Shown piece after piece: positions 5,256 to 12,441 of a stretch of 12,670 nucleotides of DNA (positions are counted from its first letter, which is position 1; each line of letters begins with the position of its first letter). Location of the stretch: positions 1-12,670 of the forward strand of contig JAFAGQ010000029.1 in assembly GCA_023422555.1 (NCBI GenBank), given 5' to 3'. Below the pieces are notes generated by a model. It was not told the origin of the DNA and did not search any database. It worked only from the letters and a program-made list of their open reading frames with translations. The DNA comes from Pseudomonadota bacterium. Its GTDB lineage: Bacteria; Pseudomonadota; Gammaproteobacteria; Burkholderiales; Burkholderiaceae_B. The position numbers were made by a program, and so were the translations under genes.

Positions 5256-6818
5256 TTACCATTGTCCGTAAAAAACACCCGCCTGTTTGTATTTGTTCGT
5301 CTGCAATTCGACCTCTTCTTCTGTCACGGTAGTCCTGCGCTTCAGGCTTGCGAACCAGTCCAGAAGCCGCTGCTTCATCTGCCGCCTGATGCCTTCATGG
5401 TCGGGGTCTTCGCCCAGATCGTTAAACTCATCGGGATCATTCTGCAGATCAAATAACTGTGCCCTTTCCGTACTCCAGTAGACATACCGCCATCTGTCGG
5501 TCCGAACAGACCAGGCACGACATTGATCGGCTCCTTTGCCCAGCGTCAGTCTGGCTTCGCGGTAACTGTAATCCAGTTCCGAAAATACACAGTCACGCCA
5601 GACGACAGGCTCGCCACGCAACAACGGTTGCAACGCGCGACCTTCAATGCGATGTCTGGGAACGGGGATATCCAGTGCAGCAAGAACGGTTGGAACGATA
5701 TCAACACTTTCCACCATTTTTGTCTCTCGACGACCGCGTGTGGCATCGGCCTGTTCGGATGGATCGTAAATGATCATTGGCACCCGCTGCACAACATCAT
5801 AGAAAAGCTCTTTCTCGCCCAGCCAGTGATCACCCAGCAGATCGCCATGATCTGCTGTAATAATGACAAGCGTGTTATTCATGAGACCGGCTGATTCCAT
5901 ATATTCAAACAGTCTGCCCAGATGATCATCCAATTGTTTGATGAGACCCTGATAGGCAGGACGCACGCGCTGCACGCATTCGTCGCTGGAGAAGCTGACG
6001 CTTTCCTCCTGCTGCCGATAGGCGGCCACCACGGGGTGGGCATTGCGCTTCTCTTCTTCGTTGCGCCTGACAGGCAGACAGTCCTGGGGCGAATACATAT
6101 TGTGGTAAGGTGCCGGCGCAACGTATGGCCAATGCGGCTTCACATAGCTCAGATGCATAACCCATGGCTGATCGCCGGCTGTTTTCATATAGTCAATGGC
6201 GCAGTCGGTCATATAGGCGGTTTCGGAATCGGGTTCCTTTACGCGCGACGGATAATTCACATTCCGCATATGCCATCCGCTTTGCACCTGTCCCTGATCG
6301 TCTTCAACGGCAATGACATAGTCTGTCCAGGGATCCGGAGAGTCGTATCCACGCGCCCGCAAATAGGCGGGGTAACCGCTCTCATCCCCGGGTTCATGAT
6401 GACCGTCATATCGGTCCAGTTCCCTGAAACCGCCTGTTTTCAGCAGGGTTCCCAGCTCGGTCTGTCCGTCCACCTGCATGCGTTCCAGACCGTGCTTATC
6501 CAGCATCACATGTGTCTTGCCCGCAAGCACAAGCTCAATGCCTGCGTCCTTCAGATATTCCCCCAGCGTGACCTCTCCTATAGATAGTGGCACACGATTC
6601 CATGTGGCACCGTGGGTAGAGGGATAACGACCGGTGTAATAACTCATTCGTGATGGACCACAGACACCCGAATTGACGAAGGCCTTTTCAAACAGCACGC
6701 CCCGGCTTGCCAGGCGATCCATATGCGTTGTCTGCAAATAGGGGTGACCATAGCAGCTCAGGTGATCCGCCCGTAGCTGATCCGCCATGATAAAGAGAAC
6801 ATTTTTAACTTTTGCCAT
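5256..6818 (-). CDS. Sulfatase-family hydrolase (arylsulfatase / phosphonate monoester hydrolase type)
   Basis: A 520-residue alkaline-phosphatase-superfamily enzyme that hydrolyses sulfate esters or phosphonate/phosphate monoesters. The sulfatase signature is intact: Cys53-Gly-Pro-Ser-Arg57, whose Cys should be converted to formylglycine, followed by TGRYPSTHG (62-70). Metal and active-site residues are visible: Asp13-Gln14 in MADQ, Lys101-Thr-His103, His229 in KPHWPY, Asp323-His324 in TADHGDLLGDH, and Lys336. The stretch from HLSYVKPHWPYVAPAPYHNMY through GLIKQLDDHLGRLFEYM resembles phosphonate monoester hydrolases and choline-sulfatase relatives more than arylsulfatase A. No signal peptide is evident, so it should act in the cytoplasm. 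Its ATG is 8 bp after the receptor stop codon, indicating one transcript and probable translational coupling. Activation needs a formylglycine-generating enzyme encoded elsewhere. Substrate unknown. Confidence 0.88.
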   Translation of the reverse strand: MAKVKNVLFIMADQLRADHLSCYGHPYLQTTHMDRLASRGVLFEKAFVNSGVCGPSRMSYYTGRYPSTHGATWNRVPLSIGEVTLGEYLKDAGIELVLAGKTHVMLDKHGLERMQVDGQTELGTLLKTGGFRELDRYDGHHEPGDESGYPAYLRARGYDSPDPWTDYVIAVEDDQGQVQSGWHMRNVNYPSRVKEPDSETAYMTDCAIDYMKTAGDQPWVMHLSYVKPHWPYVAPAPYHNMYSPQDCLPVRRNEEEKRNAHPVVAAYRQQEESVSFSSDECVQRVRPAYQGLIKQLDDHLGRLFEYMESAGLMNNTLVIITADHGDLLGDHWLGEKELFYDVVQRVPMIIYDPSEQADATRGRRETKMVESVDIVPTVLAALDIPVPRHRIEGRALQPLLRGEPVVWRDCVFSELDYSYREARLTLGKGADQCRAWSVRTDRWRYVYWSTERAQLFDLQNDPDEFNDLGEDPDHEGIRRQMKQRLLDWFASLKRRTTVTEEEVELQTNKYKQAGVFYGQW

Positions 6819-6826
6819 ACACTGCT

Positions 6827-7822
6827 CTATTTTCCAACCTTGAAGCCCGAATCACGCACCACCGGCTCCCACTGTTTTCTGAAATCGTCGATGGCCTTGC
6901 GGGTTTGTTCCGCATTGGCCTGCACTGGCGTCAGATTCACCGCACGAATCTGTTTCTGGATGTCTTCCTCTCCCAGAATTTTGCTGATGGTTTCGCCCAG
7001 ATAGCTGACTGTTGCATCGTCCATGGAGGCTGGCGCAAACAGGGCATTCCAGCCCGTTGCCCGAATGTCGATACCGGATTTGTGAAACGGCGCTACGTCG
7101 GGCAGTGCAGGGTCGGGGTCTTCACTGGAAACGCCCAGCACACGGACCTTGCCGCTTTTCTGCATAGGGATAAACGTGTCCAGCGTATCAATGGCAACTG
7201 GAATATTTGCGCCTGCCAGATCGGTGAGCAACTGGGCTGAGCCCTTATAACCCACGATTTCCGGCTTCAGTTTCAGATTATCGGCCAGCATCAGACCAAA
7301 AAAGTGCGGCAGGCTCCCGGTTGCCGGTACGCCAATATTCAGTGATGCTGGATTGGCCTTGGCCCATTGCACGAAATCGTCAACAGAATTGATATTGCTG
7401 GATGCCGGCACGCCCAGCGCGAAGCTGTATTCGGTAATCAGCGATACCGGTTTGAAATCTTCCTGAGGGCGGTAATTGAGATCCGAAAAAACGATAGGCG
7501 CGATGACCGTGGTTGCCGGGTTACCCAGCATCAGGACATTGCGGCCTTTGGGCGTGTTTTTCAGGTCAGCGGCCGCGATACGACCACCTCCGCCGGGTTT
7601 ATTTTCGACGACCACCGGAACGCCAATTTCCTTGGCCAGTTCTTTGGCGACGATCCGCGCGGCGTTATCACTTGCCCCGCCAGGAACGTAACCCACGGTG
7701 ATTGTTAATGGCTGTGTGAATGTAGGCGCTGCAGACGCCGCCGGCGCCTGTGCCCATACGCTGGCAGCGAATGGCAATAATGTCGCCGCCAGCAGGCCCG
7801 TTCTGAATGAAAATTTCATCAT
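6827..7822 (-). CDS. Bug-family tripartite tricarboxylate transporter substrate-binding protein
   Basis: A 331-residue periplasmic receptor of the Bug/TctC family, abundant in Bordetella and other Alcaligenaceae/Burkholderiales. A signal peptide covers residues 1-25 (VWAQA cleavage zone). Family landmarks are the first strand and loop ITVGYVPGGASDNAARIVA (41-59), VVENKPGGGG (71-80), and YKGSAQLLTDLAGANIPVAID in the second domain. Ligands of known members are carboxylates, amino acids, nicotinate-like acids and others, so the family gives no specific ligand. No tctA/tctB membrane genes adjoin it, so it either uses a permease encoded elsewhere or works as a sensor. GGAGG lies just before two consecutive ATGs (7822 and 7819); the second has the better spacing. 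It is the first gene of a unit with the sulfatase, which suggests that it binds that enzyme's sulfated or phosphonated substrate. Confidence 0.9.
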   Translation of the reverse strand: MMKFSFRTGLLAATLLPFAASVWAQAPAASAAPTFTQPLTITVGYVPGGASDNAARIVAKELAKEIGVPVVVENKPGGGGRIAAADLKNTPKGRNVLMLGNPATTVIAPIVFSDLNYRPQEDFKPVSLITEYSFALGVPASSNINSVDDFVQWAKANPASLNIGVPATGSLPHFFGLMLADNLKLKPEIVGYKGSAQLLTDLAGANIPVAIDTLDTFIPMQKSGKVRVLGVSSEDPDPALPDVAPFHKSGIDIRATGWNALFAPASMDDATVSYLGETISKILGEEDIQKQIRAVNLTPVQANAEQTRKAIDDFRKQWEPVVRDSGFKVGK

Positions 7823-8085
7823 GTCCCTCCTGTTTTCTTTGTTGGATGTTCTTCGTCCTGTGCGCCTGGATTACACGCTTCAGTGATCAGGTGCGATAAG
7901 GCATACATTCTAGCGGAATTGTGATCCGGATGATGTGATACAGGATGGATTGAACATGGACAATCATGCGACGTGGACCCATAAATAGCTGTCATCTGGT
8001 ACTGTCGTGCCATTGCCATTACCTGTAAATTCATCTCCGAAAAATCAAAAAAAAACAATAACAGCTTGTATTCAGGAGATAGTTA
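7823..8085. other. Divergent intergenic region between the Bug receptor and gabP genes
   Basis: These 263 bp must hold the start signals for both flanking genes. An A-rich tract (about 8040-8062) precedes the gabP ribosome binding site. I found no strong -35/-10 pair, no long palindrome and no coding frame with a convincing start or motif. Confidence 0.5.
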
Positions 8086-9510
8086 ATGAGTTTTGAAGTC
8101 AATTCGCAGAACCAGCTGCAGCACTCACTCAAGCCCCGGCATATGTCCATGATCGCGCTCGGTGGCGTGATCGGCGCAGGGCTGTTTGTAGGCAGTTCTG
8201 TAGTCGTTAAAAATGCCGGCCCCGCGGCGCTGATATCATTCCTTATTACCGGCATACTCATCATTCTTGTCATGCGTATGCTGGGTGAAATGGCATCATC
8301 GCTGCCCGTTGTGGGTTCTTTTTATGAGTATTCCCGCAGCGCGTTTCGCGAACAGCCGCGCAAGGCCGAGTTCGCGGGCTTTATGACTGGATGGATGTAC
8401 TGGTATTTCTGGGTGATTGTGGTGGCCATTGAAGCCATTGCCGGCGCCAAGCTGATTCAGTTCTGGTTACCCAATCTGCCTTCCTGGGAAATCAGTCTGA
8501 CATTGATGGCGGTGCTTACCATAACCAATCTGTTTTCCGTCAAGTCCTACGGGGAATTCGAGTTCTGGTTCTCTTCCATTAAAGTTGCCGCCATTGTCGT
8601 CTTTCTTTTTCTGAGCGGTCTGTTCCTGCTGGGTATGTGGCCCAATCATACGGCAACTGGCCTGGGAGAGATGCTCACTCACGGTGGCTTCATGCCAAAT
8701 GGCTGGGGACCCGTCCTTTCTGGCGCTGTTGCTGCCACCGGTTTTTATTTTGGTGCTGAAATTGTCACGATTGCTGCTGCTGAAACGGCAGACCCAGCCA
8801 AATCGGTCGCCAGGGCAACTAATTCCGTAATCAGTCGGGTTCTGTTCTTTTATGTGGGCTCAGTCTTTTTTGTGGTGTGCCTTGTGCCATGGAACTCTGA
8901 GGCCATTTCCACACCCTACGTCAGCGCCTTGCAGGTGATGCAGATTCCCTATGCGCCGCATATTATGAACGCCGTGATACTGGTCGCCGTCCTGTCCTGC
9001 CTGAATTCCGGCCTGTACGCTGCCTCACGCATGATATTTGCCCTTACCCGTAACGGCGATGCGCCAAAATCACTGGCACGCGTGTCAGAAAATGGCGTGC
9101 CGATTCGTGCAATTATTTTCTCGACCTTGTTTGGCTATGCGGCCATCGTGATTTCCTATTACTCTCCGGACGGCATCTTCCCCTTTCTGGTTGAATCTTA
9201 TGGCACGGTTGCATTGGTGGTTTATATTCTGATTGCCATATCACATATCAAGCTGCGCAGAAGAATGGAAAAGAACTGCCCAGAACGCATACGGGTTCGC
9301 ATGTGGTGTTTCCCATATCTTAGCTATCTGGCCATTGCAGGCATGATAAGCATTCTGGGAGCCATGGCCTTTCTGCCCGAACAGAAGAAAGCATTCTGGT
9401 TCGGCCTGATCAGCCTTGCACTTTTCGCCGCTGCCTTTTTCCTCTCCCAGTACTGGCGTACAGAAAAACAACCGGGTCCGGACGTCACAAAGCGCGTACT
9501 GGAACCTTAA
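8086..9510 (+). CDS. gabP: APC-superfamily amino acid permease, GABA permease-like
   Basis: A 474-residue inner-membrane proton-coupled amino acid importer with about 12 hydrophobic segments. The first helix carries GGVIGAGLFVGSS (26-38), the unwound substrate-binding segment of the APC family. SVKSYGEFEFWFSSIKV (about 150-167), the GGFMPNGWGPVLSG stretch and GAEIVTIAAAETADP closely follow E. coli GabP from memory (AGVIGASLFVGSS, NYGEFEFW, GGFMPNGFGAVLS, GAEIVTIAAAES). Length is close to the 466 residues of GabP. The start has AGGAG at 8074-8078, 7 nt upstream. No gabT or gabD genes are adjacent, so the GABA assignment rests on similarity alone; related permeases carry proline, aromatic amino acids or others. 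It diverges from the receptor-sulfatase pair across 263 bp and ends at a bidirectional terminator shared with znuA. Confidence 0.82.
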   Translation: MSFEVNSQNQLQHSLKPRHMSMIALGGVIGAGLFVGSSVVVKNAGPAALISFLITGILIILVMRMLGEMASSLPVVGSFYEYSRSAFREQPRKAEFAGFMTGWMYWYFWVIVVAIEAIAGAKLIQFWLPNLPSWEISLTLMAVLTITNLFSVKSYGEFEFWFSSIKVAAIVVFLFLSGLFLLGMWPNHTATGLGEMLTHGGFMPNGWGPVLSGAVAATGFYFGAEIVTIAAAETADPAKSVARATNSVISRVLFFYVGSVFFVVCLVPWNSEAISTPYVSALQVMQIPYAPHIMNAVILVAVLSCLNSGLYAASRMIFALTRNGDAPKSLARVSENGVPIRAIIFSTLFGYAAIVISYYSPDGIFPFLVESYGTVALVVYILIAISHIKLRRRMEKNCPERIRVRMWCFPYLSYLAIAGMISILGAMAFLPEQKKAFWFGLISLALFAAAFFLSQYWRTEKQPGPDVTKRVLEP

Positions 9511-9562
9511 GCAAGGCATTCAGTAACGCAGGAAGTGAAGCATTAAGCAAAGCAGTGAGTAA
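9507..9562. repeat. Imperfect 20-bp direct repeat after gabP
   Basis: Copies at 9507-9526 and 9543-9562 agree at 17 of 20 positions (TTAAGCAA-GCA---AGTAA core), 36 bp apart. The first overlaps the gabP stop codon. It may be a decayed duplication of the gene's 3' end; no function is apparent. Confidence 0.35.
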
Positions 9563-9573
9563 AACTTATAAGT

Positions 9574-9618
9574 AAAAAAGAGCGGGCACTCCATTCAGAG
9601 TGCCCGCCGTGCTTTTAA
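9574..9618. terminator. Bidirectional intrinsic terminator between gabP and znuA
   Basis: A perfect 10-bp GC-rich stem, GCGGGCACTC (9582-9591) with GAGTGCCCGC (9598-9607), encloses a 6-nt loop. An A-run on the left (9574-9579) and a T-rich run on the right (from 9612) give a U-tail in either direction. It fits the convergent ends of gabP and znuA, whose stop codon follows at 9621-9619, so both transcripts should stop here. This also means no znu gene is co-transcribed downstream of znuA. Confidence 0.9.
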
Positions 9619-10695
9619 TTATTTTTTCAATATTGCGCTTGTGATGGTATCGACGTTGTACTTCATCATATCCAGATAGGTTGATGCGGGTTCGTCGGGA
9701 CCGGACAAGGCATCCGAGAACAGTTTACCGCCAACGGGCACTCCGGTTTCAGAGGAAATCTGTTTGATCAGTGCCGGATTGGTAATGTTCTCCATGAAAA
9801 TTGCCGCCCCCTTGTCTTCACGAACCTGTCTGATGATTGCAGCCACATCGGCGGCAGTCGCTTCGGTTTCAGATGACGTACCTTCGGGCGCCAGCAGGGT
9901 CAGACCATAAGTGGCTCCAAGATAACCAAAGGCGTCATGTGAAGTGATGATCGTGCGACGATCCTTGGGCAGGGCCGCAAAGGCAGCTTTAACGGACTCA
10001 TCCAGTGCCTGCAGTTTCTGGGTATAGTCGCTGGCATTCTTTTTGTAGGTGTCGCAACCGGCACTATCGGCCTTGCACAAGGCATCGGCAATATTCTTCA
10101 CATAGACGATTGCATTGGGCACAGACTGCCAGGCATGCGGATCGAACTGACCATGGTGGTGGTGTCCATGTTCGTGTTCATGATCGTGATCGTGGGCACC
10201 TTCCTTATCATGATCGTGGCCATGCTCATGTGCTTCGCCTTTATCATGGGCGTGGTCATGATCGTGTGCTTCGCCTTTGCCGTGGTCATGGTGGTCATGG
10301 TCATGGTCATGGTCGCCATCGTGATCGTGATCTTCTTGCTGATTCTTCAAAGGCTTGATACCCTTGGTCACTTCGACGAGCGCAGCCTTGGTGCCGCTGG
10401 AAGATGCCAGGCGCTGCATGAAAGGATCAAATTGCAGACCATTGACGAGCACCAGATCTGCACGCTTCAGCGCAATGACATCGGCGGGACGAGGCTCGAA
10501 TGTATGGGCGTCTCCGTTGACAGGCACAATGGATTCCACAGCAACGCGGTCACCCCCGACATTCTTTGCGAAATCAGCGATCACCGAGAAACTGGCCACA
10601 ACATTCAATGGTTTGGCCTGGGCAGCGGCCGGGTTGCCCAGAAATGCGGCGCCCAGCACGGCTGACAGGAATAATGGTTTGAATACAATCTGCAC
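9619..10695 (-). CDS. znuA: Zinc ABC transporter substrate-binding protein
   Basis: The periplasmic zinc receptor of a ZnuABC high-affinity importer, a cluster A-I protein. A signal peptide spans residues 1-26 (AAAQA). Zinc ligands are in the expected places: His64 in GDAHTFEP, His187 in FDPHAW, His253 in TSHDAFGYLG, and Asp328 in KLFSDALS. Between the first two is a flexible loop, 123-181, containing 25 histidines with many Asp/Glu, a zinc-sensing or scavenging feature of ZnuA rather than manganese receptors. I chose the GTG at 10695 because the signal peptide then begins properly (358 residues); the frame could extend to a TTG at 10746, but that adds a non-signal-like leader. An 18-bp Zur-like palindrome covers the promoter. 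No znuB or znuC is adjacent, and a terminator closes the gene, so the permease and ATPase must lie elsewhere. Confidence 0.93.
   Translation of the reverse strand: MQIVFKPLFLSAVLGAAFLGNPAAAQAKPLNVVASFSVIADFAKNVGGDRVAVESIVPVNGDAHTFEPRPADVIALKRADLVLVNGLQFDPFMQRLASSSGTKAALVEVTKGIKPLKNQQEDHDHDGDHDHDHDHHDHGKGEAHDHDHAHDKGEAHEHGHDHDKEGAHDHDHEHEHGHHHHGQFDPHAWQSVPNAIVYVKNIADALCKADSAGCDTYKKNASDYTQKLQALDESVKAAFAALPKDRRTIITSHDAFGYLGATYGLTLLAPEGTSSETEATAADVAAIIRQVREDKGAAIFMENITNPALIKQISSETGVPVGGKLFSDALSGPDEPASTYLDMMKYNVDTITSAILKK
10171..10278 (-). repeat. Three 36-bp repeats encoding the znuA histidine loop
   Basis: Three consecutive 12-residue units begin KGEAHDHDHAHD, KGEAHEHGHDHD and KEGAHDHDHEHE (residues 140-175 of ZnuA). 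At DNA level the first two share TGTGCTTCGCCTTT on the plus strand exactly 36 bp apart; the third is more diverged. Shorter 6-bp TGGTCA-type repeats adjoin at about 10283-10315. This region should be prone to in-frame length change. Confidence 0.75.
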
Positions 10696-10781
10696 GATAA
10701 AACCCCAAAAGTATTGAGCCTCACCCTGCGAACATGGGCGAGGCAATAAGACGATGTAAAAGACGACGCGAATCGAATCTG

Positions 10782-10799
10782 GTTATGTTATAACATAAC
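10782..10799. promoter_or_regulatory. Zur-box-like operator of znuA
   Basis: GTTATGTTATAACATAAC is a perfect 18-bp palindrome. It closely resembles the proteobacterial Zur box core, recalled as ATGTTATAwTATAACAT. It overlaps the proposed -10 box and part of the spacer of the znuA promoter, so zinc-loaded Zur would block transcription when zinc is plentiful. Assignment rests on motif similarity plus the znuA context. Confidence 0.85.
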
Positions 10800-10813
10800 A
10801 ATTAAAACGTCAA
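10785..10813 (-). promoter_or_regulatory. znuA promoter
   Basis: On the minus strand TTGACG (10813-10808, 5 of 6 to consensus) is followed after 17 bp by TAACAT (10790-10785, 4 of 6). Transcription would start near 10778, giving a leader of about 80 nt before the GTG start. The good -35, correct spacing and embedded palindrome make this the best-supported promoter in the window. Confidence 0.65.
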
Positions 10814-10884
10814 TTTTGGGTTATTTCATTCATCGCTTCCCCGCCTGCCCGTGTCTGTTCACTATTCGGTCAGTCAGATTGGCG

Positions 10885-10962
10885 ATTCCCGACAGAAGCC
10901 CGATTCCCGCCTAGAGCTTCCGTTCCCGGAAATATCGCCATTCCCAGGAACCCCCTATTCCC
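10885..10962. repeat. Five [A/G]TTCCC repeats with ~18-bp period
   Basis: The hexamer begins at 10885, 10903, 10922, 10940 and 10957, giving spacings of 18, 19, 18 and 17 bp. Flanks are partly conserved (GATTCCCG twice, then GTTCCCGG, CATTCCCAG, TATTCCCCAG). The array fills the gap between the end of the hugZ-like gene and the znuA promoter. Changing spacing breaks reading frame, so it is not a coding repeat. Confidence 0.5.
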
Positions 10963-10970
10963 CAGCCGTC

Positions 10971-11489
10971 CTATCGATACTGACTGATGTTTTTCTCGTC
11001 AAGCTGCACCGCCTCTGCGGACAAATCTGCAGGATCGAAAACAAAGGCTTTACCGAAACCCTGAACCAGAGTACCCCGGGCTGGCGTCAGCCGATACAGG
11101 GTGAAATCATCCATGGAATCGAGCAGACTGACCGTTTTACCGGCGCGTTCGGTCAACAGTGCGACAGCCTGCGCATGTTCCTGCGAACCTTTTTCCACAC
11201 GCGAGGCTGATACGCGGTAATTGAGACGCAGACGCGCATACATATTGCGCGTCTTGCTTTCGTCTTCAATCAGCATAATGTCCAGATCGGGATTGGATTT
11301 CAGATTCTCGCCATGAATGGCCAGTCCCGATACCAGGATGTAGAAACAACCGCCAGTGTGTGCAAACGGCGTGTAGCTTGCGGCAGGTATTCCCTGGGCA
11401 TTGGTTGTCGCCATGATCAGACTGAGGCATTCGCGATGCATGCGTTCGATCTCAGGCAATAGCGTGAGCATTTCGGTGTGATTGGTCAT
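10971..11489 (-). CDS. HugZ/HutZ-family haem-utilisation protein (PNPOx-like split-barrel fold)
   Basis: A cytoplasmic protein of about 172 residues with the pyridoxamine-5'-phosphate-oxidase-like split barrel. Family members such as HutZ and HugZ bind or degrade haem and support use of haem iron. Supporting segments are LSLIMATTNAQGIPAASYTPF (22-42), ILVSGLAIHGENLKSNP (51-67), the conserved LIEDESKTRN (73-82) and, near the end, YRLTPARGTLVQGFGKAFVF (132-151), where Gly-Phe-Gly is typical of the HugZ branch. Full-length HugZ proteins often carry a further C-terminal domain, absent here, so this is the short form. The ATG at 11489 is chosen since homology begins there; ATG 11504 or GTG 11573 would add unrelated residues, and no start has a good ribosome binding site. 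No TonB receptor or haem transporter is adjacent. A general flavin-binding reductase role remains possible. Confidence 0.8.
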   Translation of the reverse strand: MTNHTEMLTLLPEIERMHRECLSLIMATTNAQGIPAASYTPFAHTGGCFYILVSGLAIHGENLKSNPDLDIMLIEDESKTRNMYARLRLNYRVSASRVEKGSQEHAQAVALLTERAGKTVSLLDSMDDFTLYRLTPARGTLVQGFGKAFVFDPADLSAEAVQLDEKNISQYR

Positions 11490-11511
11490 ATGGTGTTCAT
11501 CCATGCAGGTT

Positions 11512-11532
11512 GTGCAGACAGTCAGTCTGCAC
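11512..11532. promoter_or_regulatory. Inverted repeat with 8-bp arms upstream of the hugZ-like gene
   Basis: GTGCAGAC (11512-11519) and GTCTGCAC (11525-11532) are perfect inverted arms around AGTCA. The site ends 23 bp upstream of the chosen start of the hugZ-like gene, on its leader or core promoter, and within the gap to the divergent methyltransferase. It could be an operator or an RNA hairpin near the start codon. It does not resemble a Fur or Zur box. Confidence 0.45.
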
Positions 11533-11658
11533 GGGTATTTGTAAGCTTGCGCGTGTATGATCTTCTGCAGCACATATCAGCGATCACAGTCGTTATTATT
11601 GCGACCGCGATGTTCGTTGATTGCAGTTGCGGCTCCAGGTTCAAGTAAAGGAATGTTC

Positions 11659-12441
11659 ATGCCTGATACTGTCAAACCCATCCATCAATCCGCCGATCAG
11701 GGATACACGAAATCTGCCGACACGTACGTGCAGGGCCGCCCGGACTATCCCCCGCAGATCATGACATGGCTCACCGGGACCCTGGGTATGCGTGCCGGAT
11801 CCCGGGTCACAGACCTGGGGGCGGGGACAGGAAAGTTTACCAGATACCTGCAGCGGACCGGGGCTGACATCACAGCTGTCGAGCCCGTGGCATCTATGCG
11901 GGAGCAGCTTTCCAGTCAGGTGCAGGGGATCACGGTGGTGGACGGAACAGCAGAAAAGATGCCGCTTCAGGACGCATCTGTCGATATCGTGGTCTGCGCG
12001 CAGGCATTTCACTGGTTTGCCACTGAAGCTGCGCTCGATGAAATCCATCGCGTACTGCGGCCAGGCGGCCGACTGGCGCTGGTCTGGAACAAACGGGATA
12101 CGCAAAGTGCCTGGGTTCGCGAGCTGGATGCTATCGTCAATGCCTATGAAGCAGACACGCCGCGATTTCATACGGGTCAATGGCGCCAGGCCTTTCCACA
12201 TCAGGGTTTTTCACCCCTGCAGGAGCAACGATTCCCGCATGGACATACCGGTACGCCAGAGAATGTCATCATCAACAGAACCCTATCGACGAGCTTTATC
12301 GCTGCGTTGCCGGAAGACGAAAAACGGAAAGTGAAAAATGAGGTGTTGTCGGTAATCGAAAACTCACCTGAACTGAAGAATCAATCACAAGTGACATTTC
12401 CCTATGAGACCCTGGCCTATTGGACAGTCAGGCAGAATTAG
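11659..12441 (+). CDS. Class I SAM-dependent methyltransferase
   Basis: A 260-residue soluble methyltransferase. Motif I, DLGAGTGKF (52-60), binds S-adenosylmethionine; the acidic residue after strand 2 is Glu75 in AVEP. DGTAEKMPL (95-103) is the motif II loop, VDIVVCAQAFHWF (108-120) is strand 4 and its following segment, and RVLRPGGRLALVWN (131-144) is motif III. The AQAFHWF and GRPDYP features are those of the Methyltransf_11-type group that includes trans-aconitate-methyltransferase-like and yeast Crg1-like proteins acting on small carboxylic or lipid molecules; the actual substrate is unknown. The ATG at 11659 is chosen because AAAGGA (11647-11652) lies 6 nt upstream. The frame opens at 11557, but the extra residues overlap the divergent promoter region and look non-coding. 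It is a single gene facing away from the hugZ-like gene. Confidence 0.88.
   Translation: MPDTVKPIHQSADQGYTKSADTYVQGRPDYPPQIMTWLTGTLGMRAGSRVTDLGAGTGKFTRYLQRTGADITAVEPVASMREQLSSQVQGITVVDGTAEKMPLQDASVDIVVCAQAFHWFATEAALDEIHRVLRPGGRLALVWNKRDTQSAWVRELDAIVNAYEADTPRFHTGQWRQAFPHQGFSPLQEQRFPHGHTGTPENVIINRTLSTSFIAALPEDEKRKVKNEVLSVIENSPELKNQSQVTFPYETLAYWTVRQN

Noticed and set aside
5922..6587. 221-residue plus-strand frame
   Set aside because: It lies entirely antisense to the sulfatase, whose catalytic motifs are intact across the region; no family features seen.
10135..10665. 176-residue plus-strand frame rich in Val, Met and Ile, looking like a membrane protein
   Set aside because: It is the antisense reading of the znuA His/Asp codons (CAT/GAT read as ATG/ATC/GTC). 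znuA has clear family motifs, and this frame has no ribosome binding site.
10851..11210. 119-residue plus-strand frame after the znuA promoter
   Set aside because: It starts in the TTCCC repeat gap and then runs antisense to the hugZ-like gene; Pro/Ser-rich content derives from the repeats.
11641..12201. 186-residue minus-strand frame
   Set aside because: Antisense to the methyltransferase, which has all SAM motifs and a ribosome binding site.
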